NCBI GenBank assembly: GCA_009739215.1
Contig: VSJF01000008.1
Span: 434,001 to 498,000 of the forward strand
Length of the DNA stretch: 64,000 nucleotides
From: Floccularia luteovirens
Lineage: Eukaryota > Basidiomycota > Agaricomycetes > Agaricales > Squamanitaceae
Direction: 5' to 3'
Made by a program: the position numbers and the translations under genes. The stretch's first letter is position 1, and each line of letters begins with the position of its first letter. The notes under the pieces were generated by a model, which made no database searches, was not told where the DNA came from, and saw only the letters and a list, made by a program, of their open reading frames with translations. Below, piece by piece: positions 1-11,656 of this stretch.

Positions 1-47
1 CTCATTCAATAACTTCGACGCAAGACTAATTGATGCTTATCTCGTAG

Positions 48-2695
48 GGATAAGTGGTTCATGGTGGTATGGAGGTGAGAGTCAGATTTGGCATTTATGA
101 GTGTGTTATACTGATATGTTCTATCAAGCTGGAGGGGCGGTCCAAATCCTACTCTTTGCGATGGTAAATTGGTCCAATCACAATCCTCATAACCTCTGTT
201 TACTTTTCGAAAATTAGATCGCTGCTAAGTTGAAGCTTAATGCTCCTTACGCACACACCTGGTTAGAGATTGTATGCATTCGATGGGGCAAAGTAGCTCA
301 TCTAGTATTCTTGTTCTTTGGGTATGTCGTATCTGCCAAACCATTATAATCGAACATACAACGTCAAACCACAGGCTTACTACCAACATCGTAGTCAGCT
401 CTATGCTAATTCTGGGAGGATCAGCAACTGTAACTGATCTGACTGGAATGCATACTGTAGCCGTGAGTCACCACTCACCCAAATTCTTTAATGAAGGGGT
501 CTATAACAAAATTAGGCTTGCTTTCTAATTCCATTTGGGGTGGCTATTTATGTCGTAGTAGGAGGTATGAGGTCCACGCTGCTCTGTGATTAGTACGCAT
601 TTTTTATACCAACAGTATATCTTTACTAATATCCACTCAGCACACATACTACAGTCCTTTTTGCAATTATATTAGTAAGATCACTATTAAGGCATATATC
701 TGATGTCTGAATTCTAATGATCAGACATTCGTTTTCACCGTCTATGTTACAAGTGACAAAATTGGTAGTCCTGCAAAAATGCATGAATTGCTCACAGTCG
801 CCTCAATTGCTTCACCTGTCACTGACAACGCTCAAGGCTCCTACCTAACCATGCGGTCGAGGGGCGGATTGGTATTCGGAGTTATTACCATCATTGGGGG
901 TTTCGTAAATGTATTCCAGGATCAGGCATATTGGCAACGTGCGATCGCTAGTCGTCCTGCAAGTACTGTAAAGGCATATCTACTTGGTGGTCTCGCATGG
1001 TAATTTCTTCATATGTTATTGTTTGAGTTCAGTATACAATTCTGACCGTATTCAGGATTGCAATTCCTTTTACTTTTGCAACAACACTAGGACTCTCGGC
1101 TGTTGCACTCCGGGGCGACCCGGATATGAAGATTCTTTCCCCTGCAGACGTTTCTGCTGGTCTTCCAGCAGCTGCGGCTGCGACTGTGCTGCTCGGAAAA
1201 TCAGGTGCTATTGCACTTCTCGTCCTTCTTTTCTTAGCTGTTACTAGTGAGTAATTGGGATTTGTTTTGATAGCCTTATTCAAGAAGTTAGGTGCCTGCT
1301 CCGCTGAACTCATCGCGGTTTCTACAATACTAACATATGATGTCTATAAGGTGATTTAGAAATATTCTTCTCTAACACATATGATAAACTGAATTTTCAA
1401 CTAGGAGTACATTAACCCGAAAGCTACGGAAGAACAGATCCTGCGTGTTGGGCATACAATGGTTTCCACGTTCACTGATCAGCATTTGCGCAGATTACTG
1501 ATTCTTAGATTTAAGGTAGCCTTTTACGCAGTCATCTGCGGATTGGCTGGCCTCGTTTTCTTCTATATTGGTATTTCCATGGGTTGGCTCTATGTAAGCG
1601 CATATAACACACAATTCAGAAATTTCATGAATCTTTGCAGACGTTTACGGGTGTTTTACTTGGATCAGGAGTCATACCTATTGCACTGTGCATCACCTGG
1701 AGCAAAGCAAATAAATGGGGTTGCATTGGAGGTGCATTAGCCGGTTCTGTATCCGGAATTGTTGCATGGCTAGTGACAACAAGCACTCTCAATGACGGCG
1801 TTATAAATGTTGTGGTGTGTCTCACGCGTTCTAAAACGAAAAGTTCCGAAACTAAAACTTATTGTCTGATCGCGACAGACAAGTGGAGGTACGTAACGTG
1901 AACAACAGGTGTAAGGTGTGCCGTGAAAAACTAACCTGGTGGTTGTGGCATGATGTAGGCGATTTCGAAATGCTTGCCGGAAATTTAGCATCGATTGGTG
2001 TAGGAGGCATTATTGCGACGGTTACGTCTTTGATTGTGAGTAAACTCTTAACCGTAACTGTAATTGTAACTAGATATGTGGTGTAACTTAACGTTCCTCA
2101 TAGTGGCCGGATAACTTTGATTGGGAGACAACGCGTGTAATTAACAGACCTATAGTACAAGGAAGTGGTCGAGGGTCGCCTCAGGAGGATCGCGAAAAGA
2201 AGGAGAAGGATGTGGAAACGAGGTCCATATTACTTACCAGTGATTCATTGGATGCGGTAGAGCAAGAAGATGAACTAGATCCCGTTGCTCTCAACAGAGC
2301 GTTCAAATTTGCGACGTGGTCATCTCTAATTTTGGTAAGTTCACATCATAGAGATATCTTCATCATGGGTCATGACTACCCTCCATAGTTTTCTGTTTTA
2401 GTAATTGCAGTTCCTCTGCCGCTATTCTTCTCCCAAGTCATATTTGGAACAGCAGGATTGACCGTTTGGGTTGTGATCGGAATTATGTGGACCTTTTGTT
2501 CAGCGATTGCCGTTGTGTTCTACCCACTTTGGGAGAGCAGAGCAGCTTTGATGCAAATATGTTCTGGTATCATTAAGGTGTGTACACTCGTGTCTCCTAT
2601 GGTAGTCCGCTTATTCATCATGAATTGTGTAGGATATATTTACTAGAGGTGGTGGAAAACATGTGTCTGTTAAACGCGAGAACCTAGCAGCTTGA
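48..2695 (+). CDS. DUR3: DUR3-type urea/H+ symporter, copy 1 (5' end outside window)
   Basis: Plasma-membrane urea (and polyamine) importer of the sodium:solute symporter family. The window opens inside an intron. The first visible exon begins at 48 (ISGSWWYG), and the splice sites then match copy 2 exon for exon. Recognisable family stretches include GMRSTLLCDYTHT, FQDQAYWQRAIASRP (near 918-965), AYLLGGLAWF, TYDVYKEYINP and WSKANKWGCIGG. The C-terminal hydrophilic insert (about 2155-2300) precedes the last helices, and the end is DIFTRGGGKHVSVKRENLAA with a stop at 2693-2695. No frameshift or premature stop was seen once introns of about 50-90 nt are removed. The protein is clearly diverged from copy 2 but aligns throughout, so this is a tandem paralogue rather than an assembly repeat. 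The N-terminus and promoter cannot be judged. Confidence 0.9.
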
Positions 2696-2866
2696 TATAT
2701 GATAGTCGTACTCTGTTCACAGGATAGTCAACCTCTTACCCAGATATATTCAGTCTTTCAAGTTATGATATATCATGATCTGCTTTTTTTGACTACTGTA
2801 CATTGAATACAAAAAATAGAGCTTTCCATACGTTACAAGTCTAACTTGTAGTGCTCTAACAACAAA

Positions 2867-4455
2867 TCATGCGGGAGGCAACCAGCGTTCCTGCTGAAAA
2901 TCTGTGGTTAAGTTTAGTTCAAGTCCTGCCCTTTCCATTCTAAGAAAAGCCTGTTTGCAAGAATAATCGACTTCCTCAGGATCCCAAAATCCTTTGCCCA
3001 TATCCACCGAGACATACGTGATTTGCGCAATATTGTCCTCATATGAAACTTCTTTCCAAGTCTTCCACCACCTGAATTCTAACATATCGAGTAATATTTC
3101 TGGTGTGAATCGCCCGTAGGAGCTGTCATAAGTGAATTTGCGTAATTTTGGTAGAAGGAAGTCTTTGGAGCCCTTTTTTCGCCAGGACTCCGATGGATAC
3201 ATTCTCAGAATGAGTTCATCTGACATCCCTGCAGTTCTGCCGATGCTCAGTTCGCCAATAGTAAGAGTAACAAGTGCAGGAAGTTGTTCGAGGAAGTTGA
3301 AGCATATGCACCTCGTCCCCTGCAGCCGCGAAACCGAGACCTCCAATCGATACTGTGGTGAGGGTGTTTCCACATGCCGATCGGATGACAAAATTGGTCA
3401 GGACTACTGGGTCTAGGATTATCCCTCTACCTAACTTCGGGTATAGATAAATTGTCAAATCTTGTAAGAATGGTGCAGTGATGCTGTTCATCAATCGTGC
3501 CCAGTCTTGCACAGTTCGGAAAAATATGTCCAGGTCCAGAAGGTAAGGAAGAACCACATCGTACACTGTGTAGTTACTAGGGGCAGGTTCGCTGGTATCT
3601 AAGAGCTGTCCAGTCAATTTACGGAGGTTCCGAGCACCTTCAATGATGTGGAGCCAAACATCTATGTTCTGCCATCTAAAGCGAAAATTCTCTATTTGAT
3701 GCCACGGGAAACCCATCACCACTTCCTCCAATATATTCTCGGGAAGAACTAGATGTCGCAAATTGGGTGCATCACGGAACACAGAAAAGTCAAGTTTACC
3801 GCTGCGATATGGGGGTGGGGAGTGAATAATCTCTACGGCTATGAGAATAGGCAGTCTGCCTGTCGCGTTATCCAGGAGATGGATGGAGGGATAGTCGGGG
3901 ATGAATGTGCTGAATGTGCACCACTGCTCTGCATGCTCCACAAAAATTCGGGTGACTTCCGCGTAGAGATCTTGGTATTCTTGACCAAATCCCCCATCAT
4001 CGTCATTGTATCTATCATCGGTTGAACGACGCCTCATGAATTGAATATGCAGAGGTCTGCCCTTGGCCCGCTTTAATCATTCCCTGAGTAATTCTACTTG
4101 CGTAAGAATTTGTTCTAAGCGCCCTGAAGGAAATCCGAAATAAACATATTGCCACAGGGCTGGTTCATGCCATGCAATTTGTCGCCATGCTTGGCAAACT
4201 GCACCGAGTTGCAGAGCCTCGTGGCTATCACTGAATGGATTTTTCTTGGTGTCGCGATCTATGTAAGGAGGCGAGGGGATTTTGAAATTGTTTGTATTCT
4301 TCTCGCCTGATTTGGAAGATGCGACACATCAACTCGGAAGGAAGTCGAGTACTTGGATCGTCGAGTACTTGGATCAACGAGAAGTCCGGACATTGTAGTG
4401 ACAGGAAGTGGTCAGTGTAGAATGCGGTTTCAAGCATGTGCATGATTACTAACAT
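2867..4455 (-). pseudogene. F-box/LRR-type protein pseudogene
   Basis: This lies on the opposite strand between the two DUR3 genes. The N-terminal part reads LDDPSTRLPSELMCRIFQI, an F-box. It is followed in another frame by SHEALQLGAVCQAWRQIAWHE, then a long leucine-rich body and a C-terminus ending ERWLPPA, the architecture of the expanded agaricomycete F-box family (SCF ubiquitin-ligase substrate adaptors). Three lesions are visible: a frame change at about 4260-4310 just after the F-box; an in-frame TGA at 4079-4077, where the reading LLRE*LKRAKGRPLHIQF expects W; and a one-base shift at about 3300-3312 between GDEVHM and FLEQLPALVTLTIG. None sits at plausible splice sites. Sequencing error could explain one lesion but hardly all three. 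A related remnant lies at 28555-29149. Confidence 0.8.
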
Positions 4456-4702
4456 CCCAAGCTCTGTACAGCTGGAGACAACAAATATAGGTTATTATAA
4501 CACAGATGAACATAATTGTGGTTTTTTTTACGTGTCAACACGCATCTGTAACTGTTCATCGAACAATGGCCATTCACCCAACTTGAATGTCCATACACTT
4601 ATAAAGCAACAAGCCGTTCTGCACCGCTTCAGAACACTCTTGACAAATGCCTCACTTCACGATAGGTTAGTACAGCTTGCGAGTATACTACTTATACAAT
4701 AA

Positions 4703-4910
4703 TTCTTATCTCTCTTATCTTTGCAACTCCAGGAGAAATTTTTGCTTCTATTACCACAAATGTCATATCTTTCCGTGCTTATCGACCATTATGACACTGT
4801 CAGCAAGTTGGAGATGCGGCGTTTCAAGGACCCCTGCTTATCAGTCAATGTGGTAAGATAAGAGAGATAAAGGCGACCACTCGCTTCTTTGATGTTCAAC
4901 TTGTTATCTC
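4703..4910 (+). promoter_or_regulatory. GATA-factor site array upstream of DUR3 copy 2
   Basis: A perfect 16-nt inverted repeat is formed by 4706-4721 (TTATCTCTCTTATCTT) and 4855-4870 (AAGATAAGAGAGATAA). Each arm holds two GATAA cores 9 nt apart. Further GATAAG/AGATAA cores occur at 4778-4783, 4837-4842 and 4904-4909, giving at least seven within about 200 bp and ending about 37 bp before the ATG at 4946. Paired GATA sites are the known targets of fungal nitrogen-control factors (AreA/Nit2/Gln3 type), and urea permease genes are classic members of that regulon. The assignment of the binding protein is inference. Confidence 0.6.
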
Positions 4911-4945
4911 TTTCCTGAGTTGCTTGCTGTTTCATAGGTATCACC

Positions 4946-7900
4946 ATGTCTGATGCAATTCTTCCCCAAGGTGCCGGTTACGGTGTAGGCGAGTTTTTCT
5001 TTCTCTACGCCATGGCTGAAGACTAATTAAGGATTTCAGTTATTGGTATGGTGTTCTTAGTTCCCTGCACAATAAACTAACAGATTCATATGTGATCTAG
5101 GAATTGGCCTCTTCTTCAGCGCTTTCATGATATGCCTCACGGCAATTCAGTCCCGATACACAGGTTTTTCACCTAAAAACTCTGAGGAATTCACAAGTGC
5201 ATCAAGAAGCGTTAAACCAGGCTTGATAGCATCAGGTATCGTGTCTGCATGGACTTGGGCAGCCACACTCGTATGTACCTACGCCATAGCTCGATGTGCC
5301 CTCTTGCTGAATTGTCACTGCCCAGCTTCAAAGTAGTGCTGTTGCATACAAATTCGGTACGTTGTCAATTTTGCAATAACTTCGACGCCAAATAATTGAT
5401 ACCTATTTTGCAGGGATAAGTGGACCATGGTGGTATGGAGGTGGGAGCTGAATTTCACTTCTTTCAATAGTTGTACTGATATGTTTCATCAAAGCTGGAG
5501 CAACAGTCCAAATTCTACTCTTTGCAATGGTGAGTCTCGTCGTGAATTAAGCTACTTTTGTTTACTTTTTGAAAATCAGCTTGCTGCTAAGCTGAAACTT
5601 AATGCTCCATACGCCCACACCTGGTTGGAGATTGTATGCATTCGATGGGGCAGAGTAGCTCATCTGGTATTTATGTTCTTTGGGTACGCCCCATCTGCCA
5701 ACTTATTATAACTGAATATAAAACGAACAACGGCAGGCTTGCTACCAACATCATAGTCAGCTCGATGCTAATCTTAGGAGGATCAGCAACTGTCACTGAT
5801 CTGACTGGAATGAATACTATAGCCGTGAGTCACTATATACCAAAACTCTTTATTGAACATTCATATATATAAAAATTAGGCCTGCTTTCTGATTCCCTTT
5901 GGGGTCGCTATTTATGTTGTAGTAGGAGGCATGAGATCTACGCTACTTTGCGATTAGTGTGTATTTTCCATAACTGCAGCATATCTCTACTGACACTCAT
6001 TCAGCACACATACATCAGTACTTTTTGCAATCATACTGGTAAGATCAATATTAAAATGTGTACCTGAGTTCATATCGATTCGACCAGACATTCATTTTCA
6101 CCGTCTATGCGACAAGTGACAAAATTGGTAGCCCTGCAAAAATGCATGAACTGCTCATGGCCGCCTCAACTGCTTCCCCTGTCACTGATAATGCTCATGG
6201 TTCCTATTTAACCATGCGATCGAAGAATGGATTGATATTCGGTGTTATTAATATCATCGGAAACTTCGCAACCGTATTCCAGGACCAAGCATATTGGCAG
6301 CGTGCAATCGCTAGTCGTCCCGCCAGCACTGTGAAGGCGTACCTACTTGGTGGTCTCGCATGGTAATTTCATCAAGTGTTAACATATACAAGTCTGATTG
6401 TATGCAGGTTTGCGATCCCCTTTACTTTTGCAACAACACTTAGGACTCTCGGCAGTTGCACTTCGCGGTGATCCAGACATGAAGATTCTTTCATCTGCCG
6501 ATGTTTCGGCTGGTCTTCCAGCAGCTGCCGCGGCAGCAGCGTTGCTCGGAAAATCGGGTGCTATTGCACTTCTTGTCCTTCTTTTCTTGGCCGTTACCAG
6601 TAAGAATTCGCATTTATCTTAATACCTTATTCTTATTTTAATCATCAGGTGCCTGCTCCGCTGAGCTCATCGCGGTTTCTTCCATACTAACATATGATGT
6701 CTATAAGGTGATTTAGATATACATAACCTCAGTTACAGATGATTGAATAATCTCTCAACTAGGAATACATCAATCCGACTGCTACGGAAGAACAAATATT
6801 ACGCGTGGGACATGCAATGGTTTCCACTTTCATCGAACAATTTCTGTGCCCATTATACTGATTATTTCATTCAAGGTGGCTTTTTATGCAGTTATTTGCG
6901 GGCTGGCTGGCCTCGTTTTCTTTTATATTGGTGTTTCCATGGGTTGGCTCTATGTAAGTGCATATAACTCGTGTAATTCAAAGTAAATGAACTCCTGCAG
7001 ACATTTATGGGCGTCATACTTGGATCTGGAGTCGTACCTATTGCATTATGCATCACTTGGAGCAAAGCAAATAAATGGGGTTGTATTGGTGGTGCATTAG
7101 CCGGTTTTATATCCGGAATTGTGGCATGGTTAGTGACAACAAGCACTCTCAATGACGGTGTTATAAATGTTACGGTATGTATCACGCTTTCTAAAATGAA
7201 AAGTTTTGAAACTATAACTTACTATTTGATCGTGACAGACAAGCGGAGGTACGTAACGTGAACAACAGGTGTAAGGTGTCCCCGCAGCTAACATGGTGGT
7301 TGTGGCGTGACGTAGGCGATTTTGAAATGCTTGCCGGAAATTTAGCATCGATTGGTGTAGGAGGCATTATTGCGACGGTTACGTCTTTGATTGTGAGTAA
7401 ACTTTTAAACGTAACTGTAATTATAACTAGATATGTAGTGTAACTTAACATTCCTCATAGTGGCCGGATAACTTTGATTGGGAGACAACGCGTGTAATTA
7501 ACAAACCTGTAGTACAAGGAAGTTGTCCGGTGTCGCCTCAGGAGAGTCGTGAAAATGAGAAGGATATGGAAACGAGGTCCATATCAGCTACAAGTGCTTC
7601 GTTGGATGTGGCAGAACAAGAAGACGAGCTAGATCCTATTGCTCTCAACAAAGCCTTCAAATTTGCGACGTGGTCGTCTCTAATTTTGGTAAGTTCACAT
7701 CATCGAGATCTTTCATTGCGTTTCCTGACCACCACTCCATAGTTTTTCGTTCTGATACTTGCAGTTCCTTTACCACTATTCTTCTCCCAAGTCATATTTG
7801 GAACTGCAGGATTAACGGTTTGGGTTGTGATCGGGATCCTTTGGACCTTCTGTTCAGCGATTTCTGTTGTGCTCTACCCCTTATGGGAGAGTAGAGCAGC

Positions 7901-8050
7901 TTTGATACAAATATCTTCCGGTATCATTAAGGTATGCGTCACCCTTGTCGCCTATGGTATAACACTAATTCGTCATGGGTTGTATAGGATATATTTACTA
8001 AAGGTGGTGGCAAATATGTATCTAACAAACGCGCAAGCACAGCAGCTTAA
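4946..8050 (+). CDS. DUR3: DUR3-type urea/H+ symporter, copy 2 (complete)
   Basis: Complete urea/H+ symporter of the SSF superfamily, expected in the plasma membrane with about 15 helices. Translation from ATG 4946 gives MSDAILPQGAGYVIGIGLFF after removal of two short introns. It continues through SRYTGFSPKNSEEFTSASRS, the signature TIFE/FQDQAYWQRAIASRPASTVKAY-type region (about 6275-6330), WSKANKWGCIGGALAG and LASIGVGGIIATVTSLIWP. A charged loop (about 7500-7640) follows, then the last TM pair, ending GGGKYVSNKRASTAA with TAA at 8048-8050. Roughly 14 introns, all GT-AG, keep frame; for example GVINVT joins TSGGDFEMLAGN across 7175-7309. Length (about 680 aa) fits the family. The GATA-rich promoter suggests nitrogen repression. 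It is tandem to copy 1 with a pseudogene between them. Confidence 0.93.
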
Positions 8051-8779
8051 TTGTTTCGACCAAATGATTAATTCTGATTACCGATGACCTACCTGCAAAC
8101 CTTGATGACGATGGGTGTGAAATATCGTGAGCTCTCTGTTTCAATCGTTTCACTCTTCCCTGGATTCGGACCGACCAAAAAAATCATGGGACTGATATTA
8201 TCGATCAATTTTCCTCACATCTCACATTCATCAAACGCCGCTTGACTTCTGGAGACATCGGCGTCCCGTCTAGTTCACAAGCATAGGACTGTCAGGTACC
8301 AAATATGCTAACTTTCACATTGTCCCTTCGGAGCTAGCCTTGGCACAATGCTAATAACACGGAGCTTGCAGCCAAAGTTGGATGTATACAAGAGTAAGTG
8401 GTGATGTCGTACAGGAATGGATTTTTGATGCTTGGCTTTGAGATGAACATGAGGATATCATGATATCGGCTAATGTGTCACATTAAAAGATTCAACGTGA
8501 ACTACGCTCGCCATTAATGATGGGTTTTTTCACAATGTACGAAAGAGCACAGCTGCACTTCGTTCACCATCCACTAGTCGATTATTTCGATTATTTCAAA
8601 TTGTTCAACTCTCAAACTTCCCTTGATTATTGAGTAAGACGTATTTGTTTATGGAGTGCCAAGGATACCAAGGGTCGCTCCGCACACTATATAAATTGAC
8701 ATGTCTTGGTCATGCATAGCCCCCCCCTCCCTGCCCACAGGTCCCACCCCAGTTTATACAAAGCTTTCCACCAACTTGA
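8051..8779 (+). promoter_or_regulatory. Intergenic region and VCX1-like promoter with TATA box
   Basis: A non-coding stretch between the DUR3 stop and the exchanger start. A canonical TATATAAA lies at 8688-8695, about 85 bp before the ATG at 8780, consistent with a core promoter. A short tandem TCGATTATT repeat occurs near 8578-8597. Nothing else is recognised. Confidence 0.5.
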
Positions 8780-10785
8780 ATGGGAGAAACTTTCGCTGTA
8801 CCCACCCAAAATGATGTCAATAACGTTTTACCCCAGCCAACTCCTTCCCTTCTCGCCGAGGACGATGACGAACCTCCTAGTAGTGGTTCTTACGCCTGTC
8901 GGATTGAAATAGCACCGGGAGGTGCCAATAATAGCTCACCATCGCCCATCTGCAATTCTAAGGAAGATGTCGCACAAGGAGTGCTCAAGAGTAACGTAAA
9001 CCTTGCAGCTTACTCTGATGATCAAGCCCCGGAAGGGCCTGAAGATCCTAATCAGCCCACATCAAATAAACGCAGGGCTTTCAAGCTCCCAAAGCTTTCA
9101 AAGAATGCAAGATTACGAGCACTCTTCACCCCGCAGCGTCCTTTGGGGCCTCGCCCGACCTATTCTGCGTCGTTCAGTGCAGCTCTGAGGTACACACCTT
9201 TGAACATCTGCTTGGTGTTCATTCCTGTCTCGTGGGCTCTTCACTTCACACACCAAAGCCCAACCCTCGTCTTCGTATTCTCTGCAATTGGTATAGTTCC
9301 ACTTGCCGCTCTACTTGGATTTGGTACCGAACAAATTGCTCTGAGAACCAGCCAGAGCGTTGGAGGGCTCCTTAATGCTACGTTGGGCAATATAGTTGAG
9401 ATGATCATTGCGGGCATCGCTTTGAAAGAGGTATAGTATTGACCATTCATGTAAATACCTTCGGTTCTAAGCCCTTGAGACTTTTTAGTGTGAACTTGAT
9501 GTAGTTCAAAGCTCCTTATTAGGAGGGCTATTGAGCAACCTGTTGCTCGTTCTTGGATGTGCATTTATCGGTATGTTTTATCTTCATCCTGATGTCAAAC
9601 CATTCTGACTGGAGTTGCGATATAGTTGGCGGTTTCCGCTTCCACCAACAAGAGTTTCAGCCCATGGTGGCGCAACTAAACTCTTCACTGTTGATTGTAT
9701 CTGTTATATCCCTCATTGTTCCAGTTGCATTTGTACGTATTACTTACCAGTTAGATCGGCTTGAGCTTATTTATACACCACAGCACGAATACCTGGAGAA
9801 TCGTTTGGCAGTTGGTACTGAAGTCGATGTTTTGTTGGAATTGAGTCGTGGAAGTGCAATCATCTTGATCTTGATGTGAGTTGTTATTCCAAAGCAATTT
9901 CGAACGGGTATTAACCTAAACTTCTAGTTACGTCGCATACGTGGGTTCATTTCTCTATCTTTAAGTAATAGCCATGACCAACTTTTTCGTTTTTAGCTAT
10001 TCTTCCAGTTCTACTCGCACAATCATTTGTTTCTGGACACCTGTCAAACATACAACATATCACGAAGGTCCACTAAGACGTCATTTACTCACCACTCGAT
10101 TGCAACTTTACCACTTCCTACAACCTCCACGAAACCTTTACATACTCCGGAAAATGAATATTTAAAGTTGAACGCTCCCTTCGCACTCTTTTTGCTCTGC
10201 GCGTCCACAGGTCTAGCATATATAACTGCAGAACATCTTGTCGGGTCTTTGGAAGGCTTGATTGCGGCTCATCCCAATATATCCAAAGAATGGATAACTC
10301 TCATTATCATCCCAGTTATCAGCAATGCAGCGGAACACACAACTGCAGTTATTGTAGCGAGTAAGGGTAAATTCGATTTGGCAATGAGCGTCGCGGTAGG
10401 CAGCTGCATTCAAATTGCGTTGTTCGTTATTCCCATACTGGTGTTAATCGCTTGGGGTATGGACAAACCTTTAACGTTATTCTTCGATCCCCTCGAAACG
10501 GTGGTCAGTGCTATGTGAATTCATTTCATTAGAGTTTGAGCATAACTGTTTACCTGCAGGTTCTGTTTTTCTCTGTTCTGCTTGTGAAGTTTTCGGTTGA
10601 AGATGGGAAATCGCATTGGATGAGTGGCTTAGCGCTTATTGGTAAGTTGATCACTCTTGTCGAATTATAAGATATTTGCTGACGATACCATCCAAGCTAC
10701 CTATATCATTATTGCCTTGTCGTTCTGGAATTTCCCTGATACAGTCAGGACGCTTCAAGGTCAACCTCTTGTTTGCTTGAAATAA
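8780..10785 (+). CDS. VCX1: Vacuolar Ca2+/H+ exchanger (CAX family, VCX1-like)
   Basis: Calcium/proton antiporter, expected in the vacuole membrane, where it uses the proton gradient to load Ca2+. Exon 1 (8780-9430) encodes a roughly 120-residue hydrophilic N-terminus, then the first helices and the first alpha-repeat GNIVEMIIAGIALKE. Exon 2 continues CELDVVQSSLLGGLLSNLLL, exactly the CAX pattern. Later exons give GGFRFHQQEF, VPVAFHEYLENRL, a polar loop (about 10030-10165), and the second alpha-repeat IIPVISNAAEHTTAVIVASKGK with its acidic and Asn residues. The last exons read VLFFSVLLVKFSVEDGKSHW, then ALSFWNFPDTVRTLQGQPLVCLK with TAA at 10783-10785. The final few residues could differ if another splice site is used. 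A TATA box 85 bp upstream supports the start. About 470 aa, no lesion seen. Confidence 0.9.
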
Positions 10786-11656
10786 GGAATAAGGCCAAAG
10801 GGACTGCCCAAATGGGGCAAGGAACGTAGTTGTTGCCCGGAATGTATACTATTTACGGTACACTTCTAAATGATGACAAGAATAAAGTAAAATCAAATCT
10901 CAAATTGTATTACATGTTTTCTATGTACTTATGTGTGCTTTTATTGCTGCTTCTTTCTGATACAGGTGGCGTATCTTGCGATCTTAGCGGAGAACATCCA
11001 AAGGAGACAAATTCATGATGAAAATTTTTTCACTTTACTTATATGACGACCAATACTACCTTGATTATTATCTACGCGGAATGACTGAAACGTTGCCGTT
11101 TGGTAAATCTAGGCTTTTTTGTTGAGATTCTCGTCGGTTATTAAATGGTTTGGATCATCCAATTTTCCAGTCGTATCTTCACATCAAAAGCATAACTTCT
11201 AGCCAATGCAAGGTGTTTCAATTACACGTCAGAATGTCAGAATCAGAGCTTCCTGTGAGTGCAAGTTGACCTCTGGATCGGTTGAACAGATACGGCGCCT
11301 GATGCTTGACGCCGCAGTGTCAGTAGTGGCGAAGGAAGTTCATTGCAGATATATATGTAGTTGTGGGAACGGGGTAAGAGAGATGGGGATGAAGGTGTTG
11401 ATATTAAAAATATGTGATCAGAATCGTCATGTGGGCATCTTATTCCATTAGCGTGCATCTGCCAATCGTGAACAAGCTTCGATGCTCGACATGGTAAAAC
11501 AAAGTCGTCGCCTCCCCCTGCCCCATTTCCTTTAACTATTCCCCTTCAGTCTCGCATCTCCTTCTCTATCCTTCTCTCTCCTGTCTGGTTTGTTGCAATT
11601 TACCCCATACCTTGAGCATAACTACACTCCTAACTCTCTCTTCCTTTCTGTCTGAT
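10786..11656. other. Intergenic, no gene recognised
   Basis: Holds the exchanger 3' region and the P450 promoter. The last 150 bp before 11657 are strongly CT-rich, as is common before agaricomycete starts. Short ORFs on both strands here (for example near 11206-11458) overlap each other and show no family resemblance. Confidence 0.5.
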
